64,000 nt of DNA from Cerrena zonata (taxonomy: Eukaryota; Basidiomycota; Agaricomycetes; Polyporales; Cerrenaceae), in the NCBI GenBank assembly GCA_038087015.1, contig JASBNA010000072.1, positions 62,001 through 126,000 of the forward strand. The letters run 5' to 3'. Positions 30,720 to 41,695 of this stretch are shown piece by piece. Every line of letters starts with the position of its first letter. Within the stretch, counting starts at the first letter, position 1. Under the pieces are notes generated by a model, which ran no database searches, had not been told where the DNA came from, and saw nothing but the letters and a program-made list of their open reading frames with translations. The position numbers were made by a program, and so were the translations under genes.

Positions 30720-32543
30720 ATGTCATTAATAAGTAATCGGAAAAGACCCAGAGGGTTGAGTGAAACATTTGATAATTCTAAAGGAAAATCGAATCAACTG
30801 GAGTCAACTAATTCCAATACCTCATCTCCTACGAATACTAATAATAATACCTTGACTTTTTCAATTGAATCTTCCAATACTACTTTGAATGATTTAAAGT
30901 ATCCCCGTATAAATGAAGATGTATATATTATTGAAGATGAAGCTAAAGAAGCAGAAGAGGAAGAAGATGATATTATTATATTAGAAGAACGGGCGGTAGA
31001 AAATAATTTTGGACCCAAACAAAGACGAAATAATTCTGATTCGATACTTTCATTAGATCTGGAATCATTTAATGCTTATAATATGTTTAACGTAAACCAA
31101 GTAATGAATAATGATAAAATGAATTTGAAAAAACAACGAACCAATTCTTTACCCCAATTACCCCAAGCCAAATGTTTTTATAATAAAATCCCCAGTAATT
31201 ATATCTTAAAAGAAGAAAAATTGGGGGAAATTAAAACCAATATCATTCCTTATAAGTTGAATTTACCAAATTGTGATGATAAAGATGGCCACTACGTGAT
31301 TCGAGTGAATGATTTATTTGCCAATCGATATATTATTGTTAGATTATTAGGACAAGGGACTTTTGGTAAAGTTGTTGAATGCTTTGACAAGATTGCTAAA
31401 GAATTAGTGGCGATTAAAATCATCAGAAATATCCCCAAGTATCGAGATGCGGCTCGAATTGAATTAAGAATCTTATCAACTTTGAAAAAATACGACGAAG
31501 ATAATCAAAATCACTGTATTCATTTAAAAGATTGTTTTGATTATAGAGGACACATTTGTATTGTTACTGATTTACTTAAGATTAGTTTATACAATTTTTT
31601 GGAAAACAATAAGTTTATTCCGTATCCGGGGAGTCATATTCAAGCCATTTCCAAACAATTGATTCGATCGGTGAGTTATTTCCACGATTTGAATCTAATC
31701 CATACCGATTTAAAACCGGAAAATATCCTACTCCATGATGATTCATACCAGCGGAAAAAAATCACTTCCAAAACCATCATCTCGAGTTATTTGAAGTTAA
31801 ATTTCAATGAACATAAGGAAAAATTACCGGTCACCACCAAAATACTAAATGACCCCTTGATCCAAATCATTGATTTTGGTAGTGCTATTTTCGATGATGA
31901 GTATCACTCGTCCATTGTGAGTACCCGCCATTATCGGGCCCCCGAGATTGTTTTAGGGGTCGGGTGGTCTTTCCCCTGCGATATGTGGTCGGTGGGGTGC
32001 ATTTTGGTGGAACTCTTAATTGGAGACCCTTTATTTAGAACTCACGATAATTTAGAACATTTAGCCATGATTGAAAAAATTTGCGGTTATCAAATTGATA
32101 AATCAATGGTGAAAAAACTGAAGAGGAAAGAAAACGAATGCGGATTAAAATATTTTACTAATAACTATCAAACTGATGAAAGTGATTCTGAAGATTCCGA
32201 CGTTATTATCGACGACGAAATCTATGAGGATTCGTCATTTAAGTTGATTTTTCCTACAATTTCTACCCCGTCCAAATTCATTGACGGGGTAAACCAGTTA
32301 AATCGAATCGATTTATACATTAGTAATAAAATCGGGTTGAATATCAATTTTGACTATTCTCTAAATGAAAATTATAATAATAATTGCCATTTAATAAATT
32401 ATGGGAATTTTACCTTTTGGTGGTTTTTCATTGACTTATTGAAAAAATTATTCATTATTAATCCTCTAGATAGAATCACCGCTCTAGAAGCTTTAGACCA
32501 TCCTTGGTTCAATTTGGGTATCGAAGATGAAGGCACTATATGA
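30720..32543 (+). CDS. KNS1: KNS1, LAMMER dual-specificity protein kinase
   Basis: A 607-residue CLK/LAMMER-family kinase; in S. cerevisiae Kns1 acts in TORC1-linked control of RNA polymerase III and phosphorylates SR-like proteins. After a disordered ~190-residue N terminus, the kinase domain shows GQGTFGKV (~210), the VAIKI lysine, HTDLKPEN (~327), IDFGSA (~384), STRHYRAPE and the subdomain X signature EHLAMIEKI (~445, the LAMMER-type motif). A ~60-residue acidic insert lies before the last lobe. I chose the ATG at 30720; the open frame extends 23 codons upstream from a non-ATG codon. Confidence 0.93.
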   Translation: MSLISNRKRPRGLSETFDNSKGKSNQLESTNSNTSSPTNTNNNTLTFSIESSNTTLNDLKYPRINEDVYIIEDEAKEAEEEEDDIIILEERAVENNFGPKQRRNNSDSILSLDLESFNAYNMFNVNQVMNNDKMNLKKQRTNSLPQLPQAKCFYNKIPSNYILKEEKLGEIKTNIIPYKLNLPNCDDKDGHYVIRVNDLFANRYIIVRLLGQGTFGKVVECFDKIAKELVAIKIIRNIPKYRDAARIELRILSTLKKYDEDNQNHCIHLKDCFDYRGHICIVTDLLKISLYNFLENNKFIPYPGSHIQAISKQLIRSVSYFHDLNLIHTDLKPENILLHDDSYQRKKITSKTIISSYLKLNFNEHKEKLPVTTKILNDPLIQIIDFGSAIFDDEYHSSIVSTRHYRAPEIVLGVGWSFPCDMWSVGCILVELLIGDPLFRTHDNLEHLAMIEKICGYQIDKSMVKKLKRKENECGLKYFTNNYQTDESDSEDSDVIIDDEIYEDSSFKLIFPTISTPSKFIDGVNQLNRIDLYISNKIGLNINFDYSLNENYNNNCHLINYGNFTFWWFFIDLLKKLFIINPLDRITALEALDHPWFNLGIEDEGTI

Positions 32544-33639
32544 CACTCTTTCTTTTCTTTTCTTGTTTTTTTTTCTTTTTCCTTTTCTTCTTTTCTTCTA
32601 CTCTGTTTTACTTTCTGTTTTTATTTCTTTTCTGTGCTTATATGAAGTATTAATACATGATGTTACGGTTAACCTTAATGATGTAGCGGGAAACCGATTC
32701 AAAAGCCGTGAGGCGAGTTGCAAATCCGCCTGCCTATTCAGGCAAGATCAATAAACGCAACCAATTTAACACAATCTGATGAAGCACAAACTGGTGCCTA
32801 ACACCAGCACCAATAAGACACTAACACACTAACACCCTAACACACTAAAGTAAGACAGTAAGTACGTACAGTAAGTAGTAAGACAGAAAGTAAGTGTAAG
32901 TGTAAGTGTAAGAGTAAGAGTATGAGTAGTAGTAGAGTAAGTGTAAGTGTAAGAGTAAGGTAAGTGGTAAAGGTCTAGATCGAGTGCGCACCCAGACACC
33001 ACAGCCAATCCCCCTGGCGGCGTTACAAACCCAGCAAAAGAAAAGGGGTCGTGTGTCGCTGGCAACCTCGGTCGCAGTAGGAGCACTTTTCGCCATTAAA
33101 GGCCCTGTCATAAGGTGTGTCAAACAGTCTAGAACTCGTGAATGTCTTACTGTGTATTAGTCTGTGGTATAATGGAGTAGCAGCGCGATGCTGTAGCAGC
33201 GTGTCGCTGGCACCCACAGCAGTGGCCCCCGGCCCCACTGGCAGGCCAGGAACCAGCGGAGCCAGAGCCAGAAGCCAGGGGAACCCAGAGGACGAACAGA
33301 ATCTGGAAATTAGCAATTTCAGTTAATCTTCGATTTCTCAATAAAAAAAATTTTTTTTTTTGTGCAATTTTTAACTTTCTTTTTCAATTAAATTTCTGTT
33401 TTGTTTTTATTGTTTTTTCGTTCATTTTGCTCTTCTGCACAATAAACCTTTTTATATAAATCAATTTTTCCCACCTCCAGTTACATTTTTTCTGGCTTTT
33501 TTTTTCCTTCCTTTCTTGATTTGATTTTTTTCCGTTAACTAATTACCCAACTATAGTCTTTCCTTAACCTTAGGTATCTGTTTATTCACTCATTTAGTTT
33601 AAATTTTAAATCAGATATTTCCATTCGTTTAAGTTAATT
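32544..33639. other. 1.1-kb region between KNS1 and SUN41 with repeats and GC-rich blocks
   Basis: Downstream of the KNS1 stop there is a pyrimidine-rich stretch, a possible hairpin (gcctg...caggc near 32728-32743), CTAACAC repeats, a GTAAGT repeat and GC-rich DNA (33000-33310). Sequence gtgtcgctggca occurs near 33051 and again near 33201. gtagcagcg occurs twice near 33177-33200. The 300 bases before SUN41 are strongly T-rich, typical of a highly expressed cell-wall gene promoter. ORFs here are spurious by composition. Confidence 0.45.
32821..32972. repeat. CTAACAC repeats followed by a degenerate GTAAGT hexamer array
   Basis: Three and a half copies of ctaacac(a/c) at 32821-32848 are followed by about 15 degenerate copies of gtaagt/gtaaga. 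Neither block is coding. Confidence 0.85.
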
Positions 33640-34797
33640 ATGAAGTCTTTTTCTTTAATCACTCTTTTAGCCTTGGCTACTAGCTCTTTGGCTGCTCCTT
33701 TGGAAGGCCACCAACACCACCACCATCAAGATAAAAGAGCCGTGGTCACCCAAGTTGTTTACGTTGACTCCCAAGGTAAACAAGTGACTCCATCCCAATC
33801 GGCTGCTTCTTCTGCTGGGGGTGCTTCTTCCACCTTGACCTCTGTCACTTCTTCCGCCACTGCTGCTGCCTCTTCCTCCAGCTCTTCTTCCAGTTCTTCA
33901 TCCACTTCTGGTTCCTCTACTTCCTCCAGTTCTTCCAGCTCCAGTTCTGGTTCTGGTTCTTCCGGTTCTGGTTCTATCTCTGGTGACTTGTCTGCTTATG
34001 AAGATCCTTCCGAAACCTTTGAAGATGGTAAATACGACTGTGACACTTTACCAACCGGTCAAGGGGTTATTGCCATTGACTGGATCTCCGGTACCAAGGG
34101 TGGTTGGGCCTCGGTTATGAATGAAGATGGTGAAACCTCTTCTACTTGTAAAGACGGTTACTACTGTTCTTATGCTTGTCAAGCTGGTATGTCCAAGACC
34201 CAATGGCCTTCTGAACAACCTTCCTCTGGTATTTCTGTTGGTGGTTTACAATGTAAAAACGGTAAATTATACAAGTCCAACTCTGATTCCGACTATTTAT
34301 GTGCTTGGGGTAAAGATACTGCTGAATTTAAGTCAAACATTAAAAAGGATGTTGCTATCTGTAGAACCGATTATCCAGGTTCTGAAAACATGAATATTCC
34401 AACTTTGTTAGAAGCTGGTTCCACCGCTCCAGTCTCCGTTGTTGATTCTTCTAAATACTACACCTGGAAATCCGGTAAAACTTCCACTCAATACTACGTT
34501 AACAATGCTGGTGTTTCTGTCGAAGATGGTTGTATCTGGGGTACTGATGGTTCTGGTGTTGGTAACTGGGCTCCAGTTGTCTTGGGTGCTGGTATTACCG
34601 ATGGTAAAACTTACTTATCTTTGATTCCAAATCCAAATAATAAAGATACTCCAAACTATAATATTAAAATTAAAGGAATTGATGGTGCTTCCATTAATGG
34701 TGATTGTTCTTATGAAGATGGTCAATACAACGGTCACGGTACTGACGGTTGTACTTCTACCCTTTCTTCTGGTAAAGCTCAATTTGTTTTTTACTAA
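33640..34797 (+). CDS. SUN41: SUN-family cell wall protein, SUN41-like
   Basis: A secreted 385-residue SUN-family (glycoside hydrolase family 132) protein, acting in cell wall/septum remodelling and cell separation. The signal peptide covers residues 1-~18 ([17 protein letters not shown]). A His cluster and a Kex2-type site (DKR, ~31-33) follow, then a Ser-rich, probably O-mannosylated linker. The ~255-residue Cys-rich SUN domain starts at [15 protein letters not shown] and includes GGWASVMN and [11 protein letters not shown]. Codon use is less AT-biased than in neighbouring genes, consistent with high expression. SIM1 or UTH1 orthology cannot be excluded. Confidence 0.9.
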   Translation: MKSFSLITLLALATSSLAAPLEGHQHHHHQDKRAVVTQVVYVDSQGKQVTPSQSAASSAGGASSTLTSVTSSATAAASSSSSSSSSSSTSGSSTSSSSSSSSSGSGSSGSGSISGDLSAYEDPSETFEDGKYDCDTLPTGQGVIAIDWISGTKGGWASVMNEDGETSSTCKDGYYCSYACQAGMSKTQWPSEQPSSGISVGGLQCKNGKLYKSNSDSDYLCAWGKDTAEFKSNIKKDVAICRTDYPGSENMNIPTLLEAGSTAPVSVVDSSKYYTWKSGKTSTQYYVNNAGVSVEDGCIWGTDGSGVGNWAPVVLGAGITDGKTYLSLIPNPNNKDTPNYNIKIKGIDGASINGDCSYEDGQYNGHGTDGCTSTLSSGKAQFVFY

Positions 34798-35222
34798 ATT
34801 AATCCCTAATGTGTTTCTACCTATACCATATTAAAGTTTCTGTTATATTAATTTATCTCTACTTAAAAATGCACCTTTTTCTGCAACTCTGATTCTCTCT
34901 TACTCTCCCCCTTTTTTTTTTTTTTAACTAATCTTGTATTATTTCCTGATACCTTTTTGTTTTTTCATTCGTCTCAGTGGTGTAGATAGTTACACTGGTG
35001 CTCTATTGTTTCAATATAAAAATATTTCCCAAATCATTCAAATTTGTAGTAAACGATCTCGGTTCTTTATTAGGAATTAATCTGTATTGTGTGCAAAAGG
35101 TTTTATTTTTTTTCGTGAAAGTTTCGGTGCTCATATGAGGGTATTGCCTACTTTATTGTTTTTAATTTATACTGTTTATACTATTTATTTATTTATCCTA
35201 TTTATTTTAAGTAAAATTCATT
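34798..35222. other. Intergenic region between convergent SUN41 and ATG12
   Basis: About 425 T-rich bases form the 3' flanks of two convergent genes. I see no additional gene. Confidence 0.35.
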
Positions 35223-35702
35223 TCATCCAAACGCAATCGAATGGCAATATCCAATTATCAACTCATTATTGGTTTTGAAATTATCATACAACTCTCCTAA
35301 ATTCTCATCGGGGGTCGGTTGGAAACTATTTTGTATATATAAATATATCGATTGCTGTCTTAATCTCAACCTCTTAACCATAAACTTAATCAAAGTGCTA
35401 ACGTTCTGTTTCCGAGTGATTTTGAAATTGTTAGGGGTTATCTTGGGCGTAGATCCAATTGACTGAAATCTTATACTTATCTTTTCTTCCGGCTCTATTT
35501 CAATGGGTCGATTCACTTTCTCCATGTATATCGATGTAGATAGTGGGATCTTCTCTTCTGCCCCGGTTTCTTCAATCACCTTATCCTGTGAAGACACCAT
35601 GGACGACGCCGCAGACGTAGATGTAGACGAGTCGTCCGGCTCCGACTGTATTAGACTTGACATGATTCCTGGAGTTGTTGCTTTTGGTTTTGATGGTTGC
35701 AT
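35223..35702 (-). CDS. ATG12: ATG12, ubiquitin-like autophagy conjugate
   Basis: A 159-residue ubiquitin-like modifier that is conjugated to Atg5 and supports Atg8 lipidation at the phagophore. The N-terminal ~70 residues are acidic and disordered. The ubiquitin fold carries conserved motifs [34 protein letters not shown] sequence ([10 protein letters not shown]) and the C-terminal [15 protein letters not shown], ending in the glycine used for conjugation. It is divergent from YBP1 across 161 bases, the same neighbour as in S. cerevisiae (YBR217W/YBR216C). Confidence 0.95.
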   Translation of the reverse strand: MQPSKPKATTPGIMSSLIQSEPDDSSTSTSAASSMVSSQDKVIEETGAEEKIPLSTSIYMEKVNRPIEIEPEEKISIRFQSIGSTPKITPNNFKITRKQNVSTLIKFMVKRLRLRQQSIYLYIQNSFQPTPDENLGELYDNFKTNNELIIGYCHSIAFG

Positions 35703-35863
35703 TTTGCATTTTGCATTTTATCACGGATTTTTGTGTGGTGCACGGAAGTTGTCAACAGAGGTACGGGGCTTTATCGGCGAGGAGGATTGAAAAGTTCATC
35801 TCGTTGGGTTAATTAATTGAAGTTGGTATTGAAGTTGGCTAATTAATTGAAGCTAAGTTAGTA

Positions 35864-37945
35864 ATGTCCTCAAAAGATAGTGATTCAACCATTGAGCTTG
35901 TTCCCTTCGACAAGGTATTGGAAGCATTGGAAACCGCCGCTGATGACGTTAAACAATCAAAAGATTATTTATCTTATAGTACAGTATTAGATATATACTA
36001 TACTGATCCTGCTAGATATACTTTTGAGGAAAGGGAAGAGTTATTGGGCAACTTACAGAAATTTTTGGCTAGCGATAACGAATTGACTTATGAAATTGGT
36101 TGGGACTTACCATCTTTGTTGATTCCGTTCGTTGATAGTGATTATGACTTTAGTGATGTTATTAGAAAAGCTCCAGGGGTTTATAAAATATTGAAAATAT
36201 TTGAAATCTTAGCTCATAATGGTAACCCCAAAGAATTGTTTTTAAAATGTACTGAATTATTACAAAGCATTAGATTGAATGATAATAAATTTTTTGAACC
36301 AAATAATGTAATCCAAGATCAATTTTTTGATTTAAAATTATATTGTATTTTTGAATTGAGTGATAGTTGTTTGAAAAAAATCAATACTTATTATCCTTCA
36401 AGGTTTTTAGCAATGCTAGTCACCTCTTACATAAATTTACTTTATATGAATGTTAATCATTCAGTTTCGAATAACTCATTTATGTTGAAAAGAGTTTATA
36501 ATTTCTCAAGAAATTATACTAGTCCTAAATTCCCAACTTCTTCAAATAAGGATTACACCAAAGAAGAACTTGACAAAATCACCGATGATGAAAATTATTT
36601 ACAAAGAAAATTATTAACTGGGTTTATAACTGAAGCCTTACTCATGAGTTCTAGAAAATGTCTTTCTGGTTATTCAGTTTCAGTATTATCACATTTACAA
36701 GAATCTTCCCGCTTAACAAAGTCGGAAAATGAATCCTTTGTTGTTAATCATCCGGTTCTTGACCGCTTATATGAATTGTTATTATCTTTTGATATCGATA
36801 TTGATGATGTTTTCAAAAATTTTTTGGTGGACTCTCATAAGTTGTTTTTGGACGTTGATCATAATCAAGATGGTGATGAAATAAGCGGTGAAATATTCGA
36901 AAAATTAATTATTGATTATCAAGAAAATTTGGTTTCTACTTTAGTTAACTCTGATTCTAACCAAATTCGTAATTCTACTCTAGGTATAATTTATTTATTC
37001 ACTTATTCAATTGCTTCAAAGCAAGATTTCAATATCTTTGATCTTGATTTTACTGATGCTTTGGTAATGACAATCAGAATCATTGTTCCGGCTATGGTCC
37101 AATCTACCTTTAATTATCTTGGCTTACATGATATAATGGTTTATTGGGGTTGGTTCTCAATTCATAAACTGACCATAAGAGGTAAAAGATTAGAATTAGA
37201 ATTATCAAAAATTCCGAAAATCTTATTAACAATTTATTATCAAACTTTATTATTTATGATAATTTCAAATCCTAATAGTCCTAATTTTAGATTTGCAACT
37301 TTAACTTTATTGACTAGAGTTTTGGCTCTTTCTCCTGAAGATATTGCTTATTCTTTCCTTTTGGATTCCTTGCAAAATTGCCCCTTTGATAATGTTAAAA
37401 TCGTCTTAGTTGGTGTATTGAAAGAGTTATTAACTAAAGATAAAGATAGACAAATTATAAATGATATTTCTGATAGTTTAGCTAAAGTTGATTTACAGAA
37501 AAAAGTCGATAGTGGCGAAACTTCAAAAGAAAAAATTGATGAGGAAGTTAATTCTAAACCAAGACCTCCAATATTACCTTCTCGTCAAGGTTCAAATTCG
37601 GGTCCTATTAAGAGCAAATTCATTTCATTAAGTGAAGAAAGAGCAGATGACATCACCGCTTTGATTGAAGATTCTAATAAGAAAGTTTTCCAATCTGAAG
37701 GTAATGATGACGGAATAATTCAATTGAACTTGTTCAAATTACCAACTTTATCAGCTTTTTTGAATTTATTGGTTATATTAAAAGATGATCCAAGAATTCC
37801 GAATAAAAGCGTTCTAGAAATTGTCAAGAATGTTGATCAAAATGTCAGCCTGGTTGAGAAAATTCTCGAGGGTGATGAATCAAAAATTCATGAACTAAAT
37901 GCTATTCGTGTTTTGAAAGTTACTCTTGATAGAATTCGAGCCTGA
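35864..37945 (+). CDS. YBP1: YBP1/YBP2-family Yap1-binding protein
   Basis: A 693-residue cytoplasmic helical-repeat protein of the Ybp1/Ybp2 family. In S. cerevisiae Ybp1 escorts Yap1 for oxidation by the Gpx3 peroxidase, while Ybp2 is linked to the kinetochore. The N-terminal TPARYTFEERE-type region (DPARYTFEEREELLGNLQKF), the LTYEIGWDLPSLLIPF motif and the overall length match. The position between ATG12 and HPC2 matches YBR216C (YBP1), while PKP2, GEP7 and RAD6 nearby match YGL060W (YBP2). It is therefore probably the single pre-duplication gene. Confidence 0.88.
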   Translation: MSSKDSDSTIELVPFDKVLEALETAADDVKQSKDYLSYSTVLDIYYTDPARYTFEEREELLGNLQKFLASDNELTYEIGWDLPSLLIPFVDSDYDFSDVIRKAPGVYKILKIFEILAHNGNPKELFLKCTELLQSIRLNDNKFFEPNNVIQDQFFDLKLYCIFELSDSCLKKINTYYPSRFLAMLVTSYINLLYMNVNHSVSNNSFMLKRVYNFSRNYTSPKFPTSSNKDYTKEELDKITDDENYLQRKLLTGFITEALLMSSRKCLSGYSVSVLSHLQESSRLTKSENESFVVNHPVLDRLYELLLSFDIDIDDVFKNFLVDSHKLFLDVDHNQDGDEISGEIFEKLIIDYQENLVSTLVNSDSNQIRNSTLGIIYLFTYSIASKQDFNIFDLDFTDALVMTIRIIVPAMVQSTFNYLGLHDIMVYWGWFSIHKLTIRGKRLELELSKIPKILLTIYYQTLLFMIISNPNSPNFRFATLTLLTRVLALSPEDIAYSFLLDSLQNCPFDNVKIVLVGVLKELLTKDKDRQIINDISDSLAKVDLQKKVDSGETSKEKIDEEVNSKPRPPILPSRQGSNSGPIKSKFISLSEERADDITALIEDSNKKVFQSEGNDDGIIQLNLFKLPTLSAFLNLLVILKDDPRIPNKSVLEIVKNVDQNVSLVEKILEGDESKIHELNAIRVLKVTLDRIRA

Positions 37946-38168
37946 TTCTACGGCACTAGATTATATTTTGCTTACCGATACGTCCCTAAATGAAGTAATG
38001 TATTTTATTTATGTTAAATCTTTTTTGTTCACCTCTTCTTTTTCTTTACTACATATATGTGTTATCATTATAGGTTTTCAAAAATGTATAGTTCTTTTTA
38101 TTATATCAATGTAAAGCAGACTATGTCTCTATCCAAAAAAAAAAAAAAAAAAAAAGGTATTTAATGGA

Positions 38169-39850
38169 TTATTTTTTACTTTTTGAAGAGCCTTTTTTGT
38201 TTGAGCCCGTATTAAGACTTCTATCATCAACAAGAGGACCCCAATAAACGAAGAAACCTTCCTTAGTGGAAGATATTTCTTCCTCCCATTGTAATTCTTC
38301 ATCATCAATGAAAGGATCCTCGTAATCATATTTACCAACTTTTCTAATCATTTTGACTTCATGTTGTCTAACTAATTGTTCTTCTGTCAATTCTTCATCC
38401 TCTTTCTTTTTCTGCTTGGACGCCTGCGTATTTGCTGGGATCTGTTTTTCTGTAGAATTTGATTCTACGATATGTAAGTCATCATCTTCGTCTTCCTCTA
38501 TTATATCTTCATCCTCGTCAATCATTTCATCCATAAGGTCAATGGCCGATTTGGCATTGGGGTGAATTGCCGACCAGCCATATTTATCTTCGGCAAGTTT
38601 TAATACATTGATAATAACTTCAGATTGGCCCGGTTTAGGATCGTTTGGGTCAATCAATGGAATATTCAAAGATATTATTGGTGGTTCGACCTTTGCTTTT
38701 TCTTTCTCCTTCTCTTTCTCTCTATTTTTCTCTTTTCCTTCTCTTCTTCTTTATCATTCACACCGCTTTTTTCTTCTTCTTTGCCTATAGTAGTTTCATT
38801 CTTAGTCTGGCCTTCAGTTTTGGACACATTGTCTATAGCTTGTGCTTCTTCTTTTTTCACCAGTATTTCATCCAAGTCATCAAATTTGGGAGCAGCGAGC
38901 TTAATGTCTGTTGGCTGCTGGCTTTTGTCAGTAGTCATGGTTGGATGAATTGAGGGTTTCGGAGGAGGCGAAGGGCCCGCAGAATTAGATTTAGTTGATG
39001 AATTTTTATTGGATGCTTTCTGTGGTATTGACCCAGTAGTTGCACCGGGAGTCAAAGCACCCTGCTCAGGAGTTTTTTTCTTTGGTTTAGGGCCTGGCTT
39101 CTTTCGTTCTGTGCTGACACCATTTTCTGTCTTGGGAGCCACTTTCTTCTTTTTGGCATCAGTTGGAGTGGATGACTTTTCTGGGTTTGGCTTCTTTCTC
39201 TTTGGAGCAGTTTCACCATCCTTTTTCTTTGCTGGAGCGCGCTTCTTTTTCGGTGCTTCGTCAGTTTTAGCTGGTTCGTCATCAATATTTATTATAGAAT
39301 TGATTGATGTTTTACTAATTGGTAATGTTGGTGAGCCTGCTGCTGGATCTGGGGTTCCGCCGAACGAAAAAGTGGTTTGGAATTGTTTAACTGCGGGTAA
39401 AGGACTGACCTTCTGTGGTGGATTAGGCGATGGAGAATGAGAGGTTCCATTCCCATTGGATTTAGGTACGAGTATTGGTAGATTAGAGTTTGGTTTGATC
39501 AATACTGGTTTCTTCGGTTTAGAGCGTTCTCTTTGAGGTGGGCCTAGACCAGGTATAAGTCTTGCGGATGATGATGACTGTTGTGAATCATTAGAATCAG
39601 AGTCTATAGTTATTATTTCATGTTGAGAATGTGGTCGACTGGCTTGTATACCATTTGGTTCAGTAGATGGAGACCTGGAGTCTCCAAATGTAGCTTGGAA
39701 TTGAGAAACTGCATTCCTCACGGGTAGTCCTTGTTGTCCTGGAGCATTATTGACTTGTTGTTGATATACAGCTGCTTGTTGGCTTTCATCGTCGTTAGAA
39801 AGTGATAACAACAGTGAGATGGGGACGTTATTACGTGGGTTTGTCGACAT
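38169..39850 (-). CDS. HPC2: HPC2, HIR histone-chaperone subunit, with one apparent frame break
   Basis: About 560 residues once the frames are joined. HPC2/ubinuclein proteins are the Asf1/H3-H4-contacting subunit of the HIR complex, which represses histone genes and deposits histones. The N terminus (MSTNPRNNVPISLLLSLSND) and a long basic, disordered Pro/Lys/Ser middle precede the HPC2-related domain at the C terminus: KVGKYDYEDPFIDDEELQWEEE. The frame changes in a purine run near 38706-38735, consistent with one missing base; the resumed frame reads KVEPPIISLNIPL directly. Start at 39850; the frame upstream has only TTG. HPC2 is YBR215W, next to YBP1 in S. cerevisiae. Confidence 0.88.
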
Positions 39851-40231
39851 GTTTGGCAAACTATTTCTCTGTGTGTATAATTGTTAGAAATAAGTAATTT
39901 ATTTCCAGTTCCACTTCCCAATTATATGGTTTTCTATGCTGCTCAATGTAAAGTTTGAGTGTGATCAAATGTTGACTACTGAAGTTGAGTTCAAACAAAA
40001 GTAAGGAAAAAAAAAAAAAATCAAAGCAAAGAGCGCACAGTAAGTAACTTGTTTCGTTTCTGAACACTACCCTAAGAATATCAAACTGAATAGCATTACT
40101 TACATTAGCAATGTCAGCGAAGATGCTAAGACCTGGAAAAGGATTTTGCGTATTCTACAGAGAAAGGAATCATTGGGAATCTGTAATAAACGAGACATAA
40201 AATCGTATATAAAATATGCTGCAAAAAAAAA
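39851..40231. other. Upstream region of HPC2
   Basis: About 380 bases separate the HPC2 start from the 3' end of PKP2 (both on the minus strand). There is an A-run at 40006-40020. Short ORFs are not supported. Confidence 0.35.
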
Positions 40232-41695
40232 TCAAGCTCTATCTAATCGGATAACGTTGGAATGGTATCCCAATTTACTCAACTTCAAACAAGTATCACT
40301 ACCAAACCCTTCGAGAGAGTTCATCAGTAAGTCACCATTCCAGTAATCTGCATAAACTTTACACATTGGCAAACCCAAACCCAATTTGTATTCATAAGGA
40401 CGAGTAATCAATTTTTCTAAAGTTGATTTTTTAGTTTTTATCAGCCTTTGTTGATTGATATCACCAATATTTGTAGCTTCGAAAATGTCTTTACTTGGGT
40501 GGTTTTCAGAAGATACTATGGAGGAGCCCGATGCGGTCACTTTCAAGTTAGAGTATAATTGAAGTCCCGGAATACGATGAAAGCTAGATAAACTATTTCG
40601 TGCCAACTCTGGAGATTTACCAAATGACCAAATGTGTGCTAGTTTATTATGATTAATACCTCCACCTTGGTCAGATATTCTGAAGGTAACTTCACGACTA
40701 GAATTTATGATTGTAATTTTTATTGGCGGAAGTTTTTTAGAGGTATTGTTACCGTGCTCTTTGATAGTTGCTTCGAAAGAATTTCTCAATATTTCACCAA
40801 ATAAATAATGCAAGTGAGGAACCATAAATGGGAAGCTTGTATCCAAGTCACCTTCGATCTCTAAGTCGGGCATGTTTTCTTTATTAGGGAAAATATGGGT
40901 CATGGAATTCTTCACTAAACCAGCAACAATATTAAAATGTTCAACTGCATTACATTGGTAGAAAATCTCCCCAATATAATGTGGAGGTTTAGGAGAAGCA
41001 GCACCTGTCTTGTAGTTTTCCGTTAATGACAAATGCTCTTCTACGATAACACGACGACTAATTCTTGATCTCAACATAGAACTCATGAAATGATCTAAAT
41101 CTTCCTGGGGTAAATTCGTCAAAATAGAAACTTCTAATGCTCCCATCATCAAATGCGACAAATTGAAAACATGGTCATCTAATAACGCTGATAACGTTTG
41201 GCAAAACTTATCATTATCTTCTAGTGTTTTGATAGTTGGAATTTTACGAAATGCGTTAAACAGATGATAGTAACTTTCATATATTTGTGCCAAATGAAAG
41301 TTATTAACAACACCAAACGGTAATGTTTGTAAATCCCTTATTCTTAATGCCAATCGAATAGGTAATTCTAATCTAACAAAGTTTGCCAGAGCCAAAATCT
41401 TTTGTTTATTTAAAGTCTTACCATAACCAGCTAATTGACGTAAAGACACCGGGTGTGCTGATTTCTGCAGGTATTGCATTAACACCTCATTTTGATAAAA
41501 GTGCTGTGGTGTCAAGATACTAGAGTATGATGGGTATGGGCCTAATTCTCCCAAGTGGGTAGCAATTTGTTGCTTGTTAACCAAAGATAAGAAGTCATCG
41601 TCAATATAAGAATGGTTAGTTATGGGCAGCTTATAACGAAAACTTGGTGTCGTTATAAAGCTCCTGGAAGCCACTTTCCGGCTAGGTCTAAACAT
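40232..41695 (-). CDS. PKP2: PKP2-like mitochondrial pyruvate dehydrogenase kinase
   Basis: A 487-residue matrix kinase of the BCKDK/PDK family that inactivates pyruvate dehydrogenase by phosphorylating its E1-alpha subunit. The N terminus (FRPSRKVASRSFITTPSF) is a typical mitochondrial presequence. The BCDHK N-terminal helical domain precedes a GHKL ATPase fold with N-box EILRNSFEATI (301-311), G1 box DQGGGI (~342) and G2 box GLGLPMCK (~448). Length favours PKP2 (491 residues in S. cerevisiae) over PKP1 (394), and the order near YBP, GEP7 and RAD6 matches YGL059W. Confidence 0.92.
   Translation of the reverse strand: MFRPSRKVASRSFITTPSFRYKLPITNHSYIDDDFLSLVNKQQIATHLGELGPYPSYSSILTPQHFYQNEVLMQYLQKSAHPVSLRQLAGYGKTLNKQKILALANFVRLELPIRLALRIRDLQTLPFGVVNNFHLAQIYESYYHLFNAFRKIPTIKTLEDNDKFCQTLSALLDDHVFNLSHLMMGALEVSILTNLPQEDLDHFMSSMLRSRISRRVIVEEHLSLTENYKTGAASPKPPHYIGEIFYQCNAVEHFNIVAGLVKNSMTHIFPNKENMPDLEIEGDLDTSFPFMVPHLHYLFGEILRNSFEATIKEHGNNTSKKLPPIKITIINSSREVTFRISDQGGGINHNKLAHIWSFGKSPELARNSLSSFHRIPGLQLYSNLKVTASGSSIVSSENHPSKDIFEATNIGDINQQRLIKTKKSTLEKLITRPYEYKLGLGLPMCKVYADYWNGDLLMNSLEGFGSDTCLKLSKLGYHSNVIRLDRA

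Noticed and set aside
32660..32790. Possible C/D-box snoRNA downstream of KNS1 (tgatg and ctga strings)
   Set aside because: The boxes are imperfect, there is no terminal stem, and no guide sequence could be recognised.
39718..40346. Short ORFs overlapping HPC2 and PKP2 ends
   Set aside because: They overlap well-supported genes in other frames and have no recognisable features.
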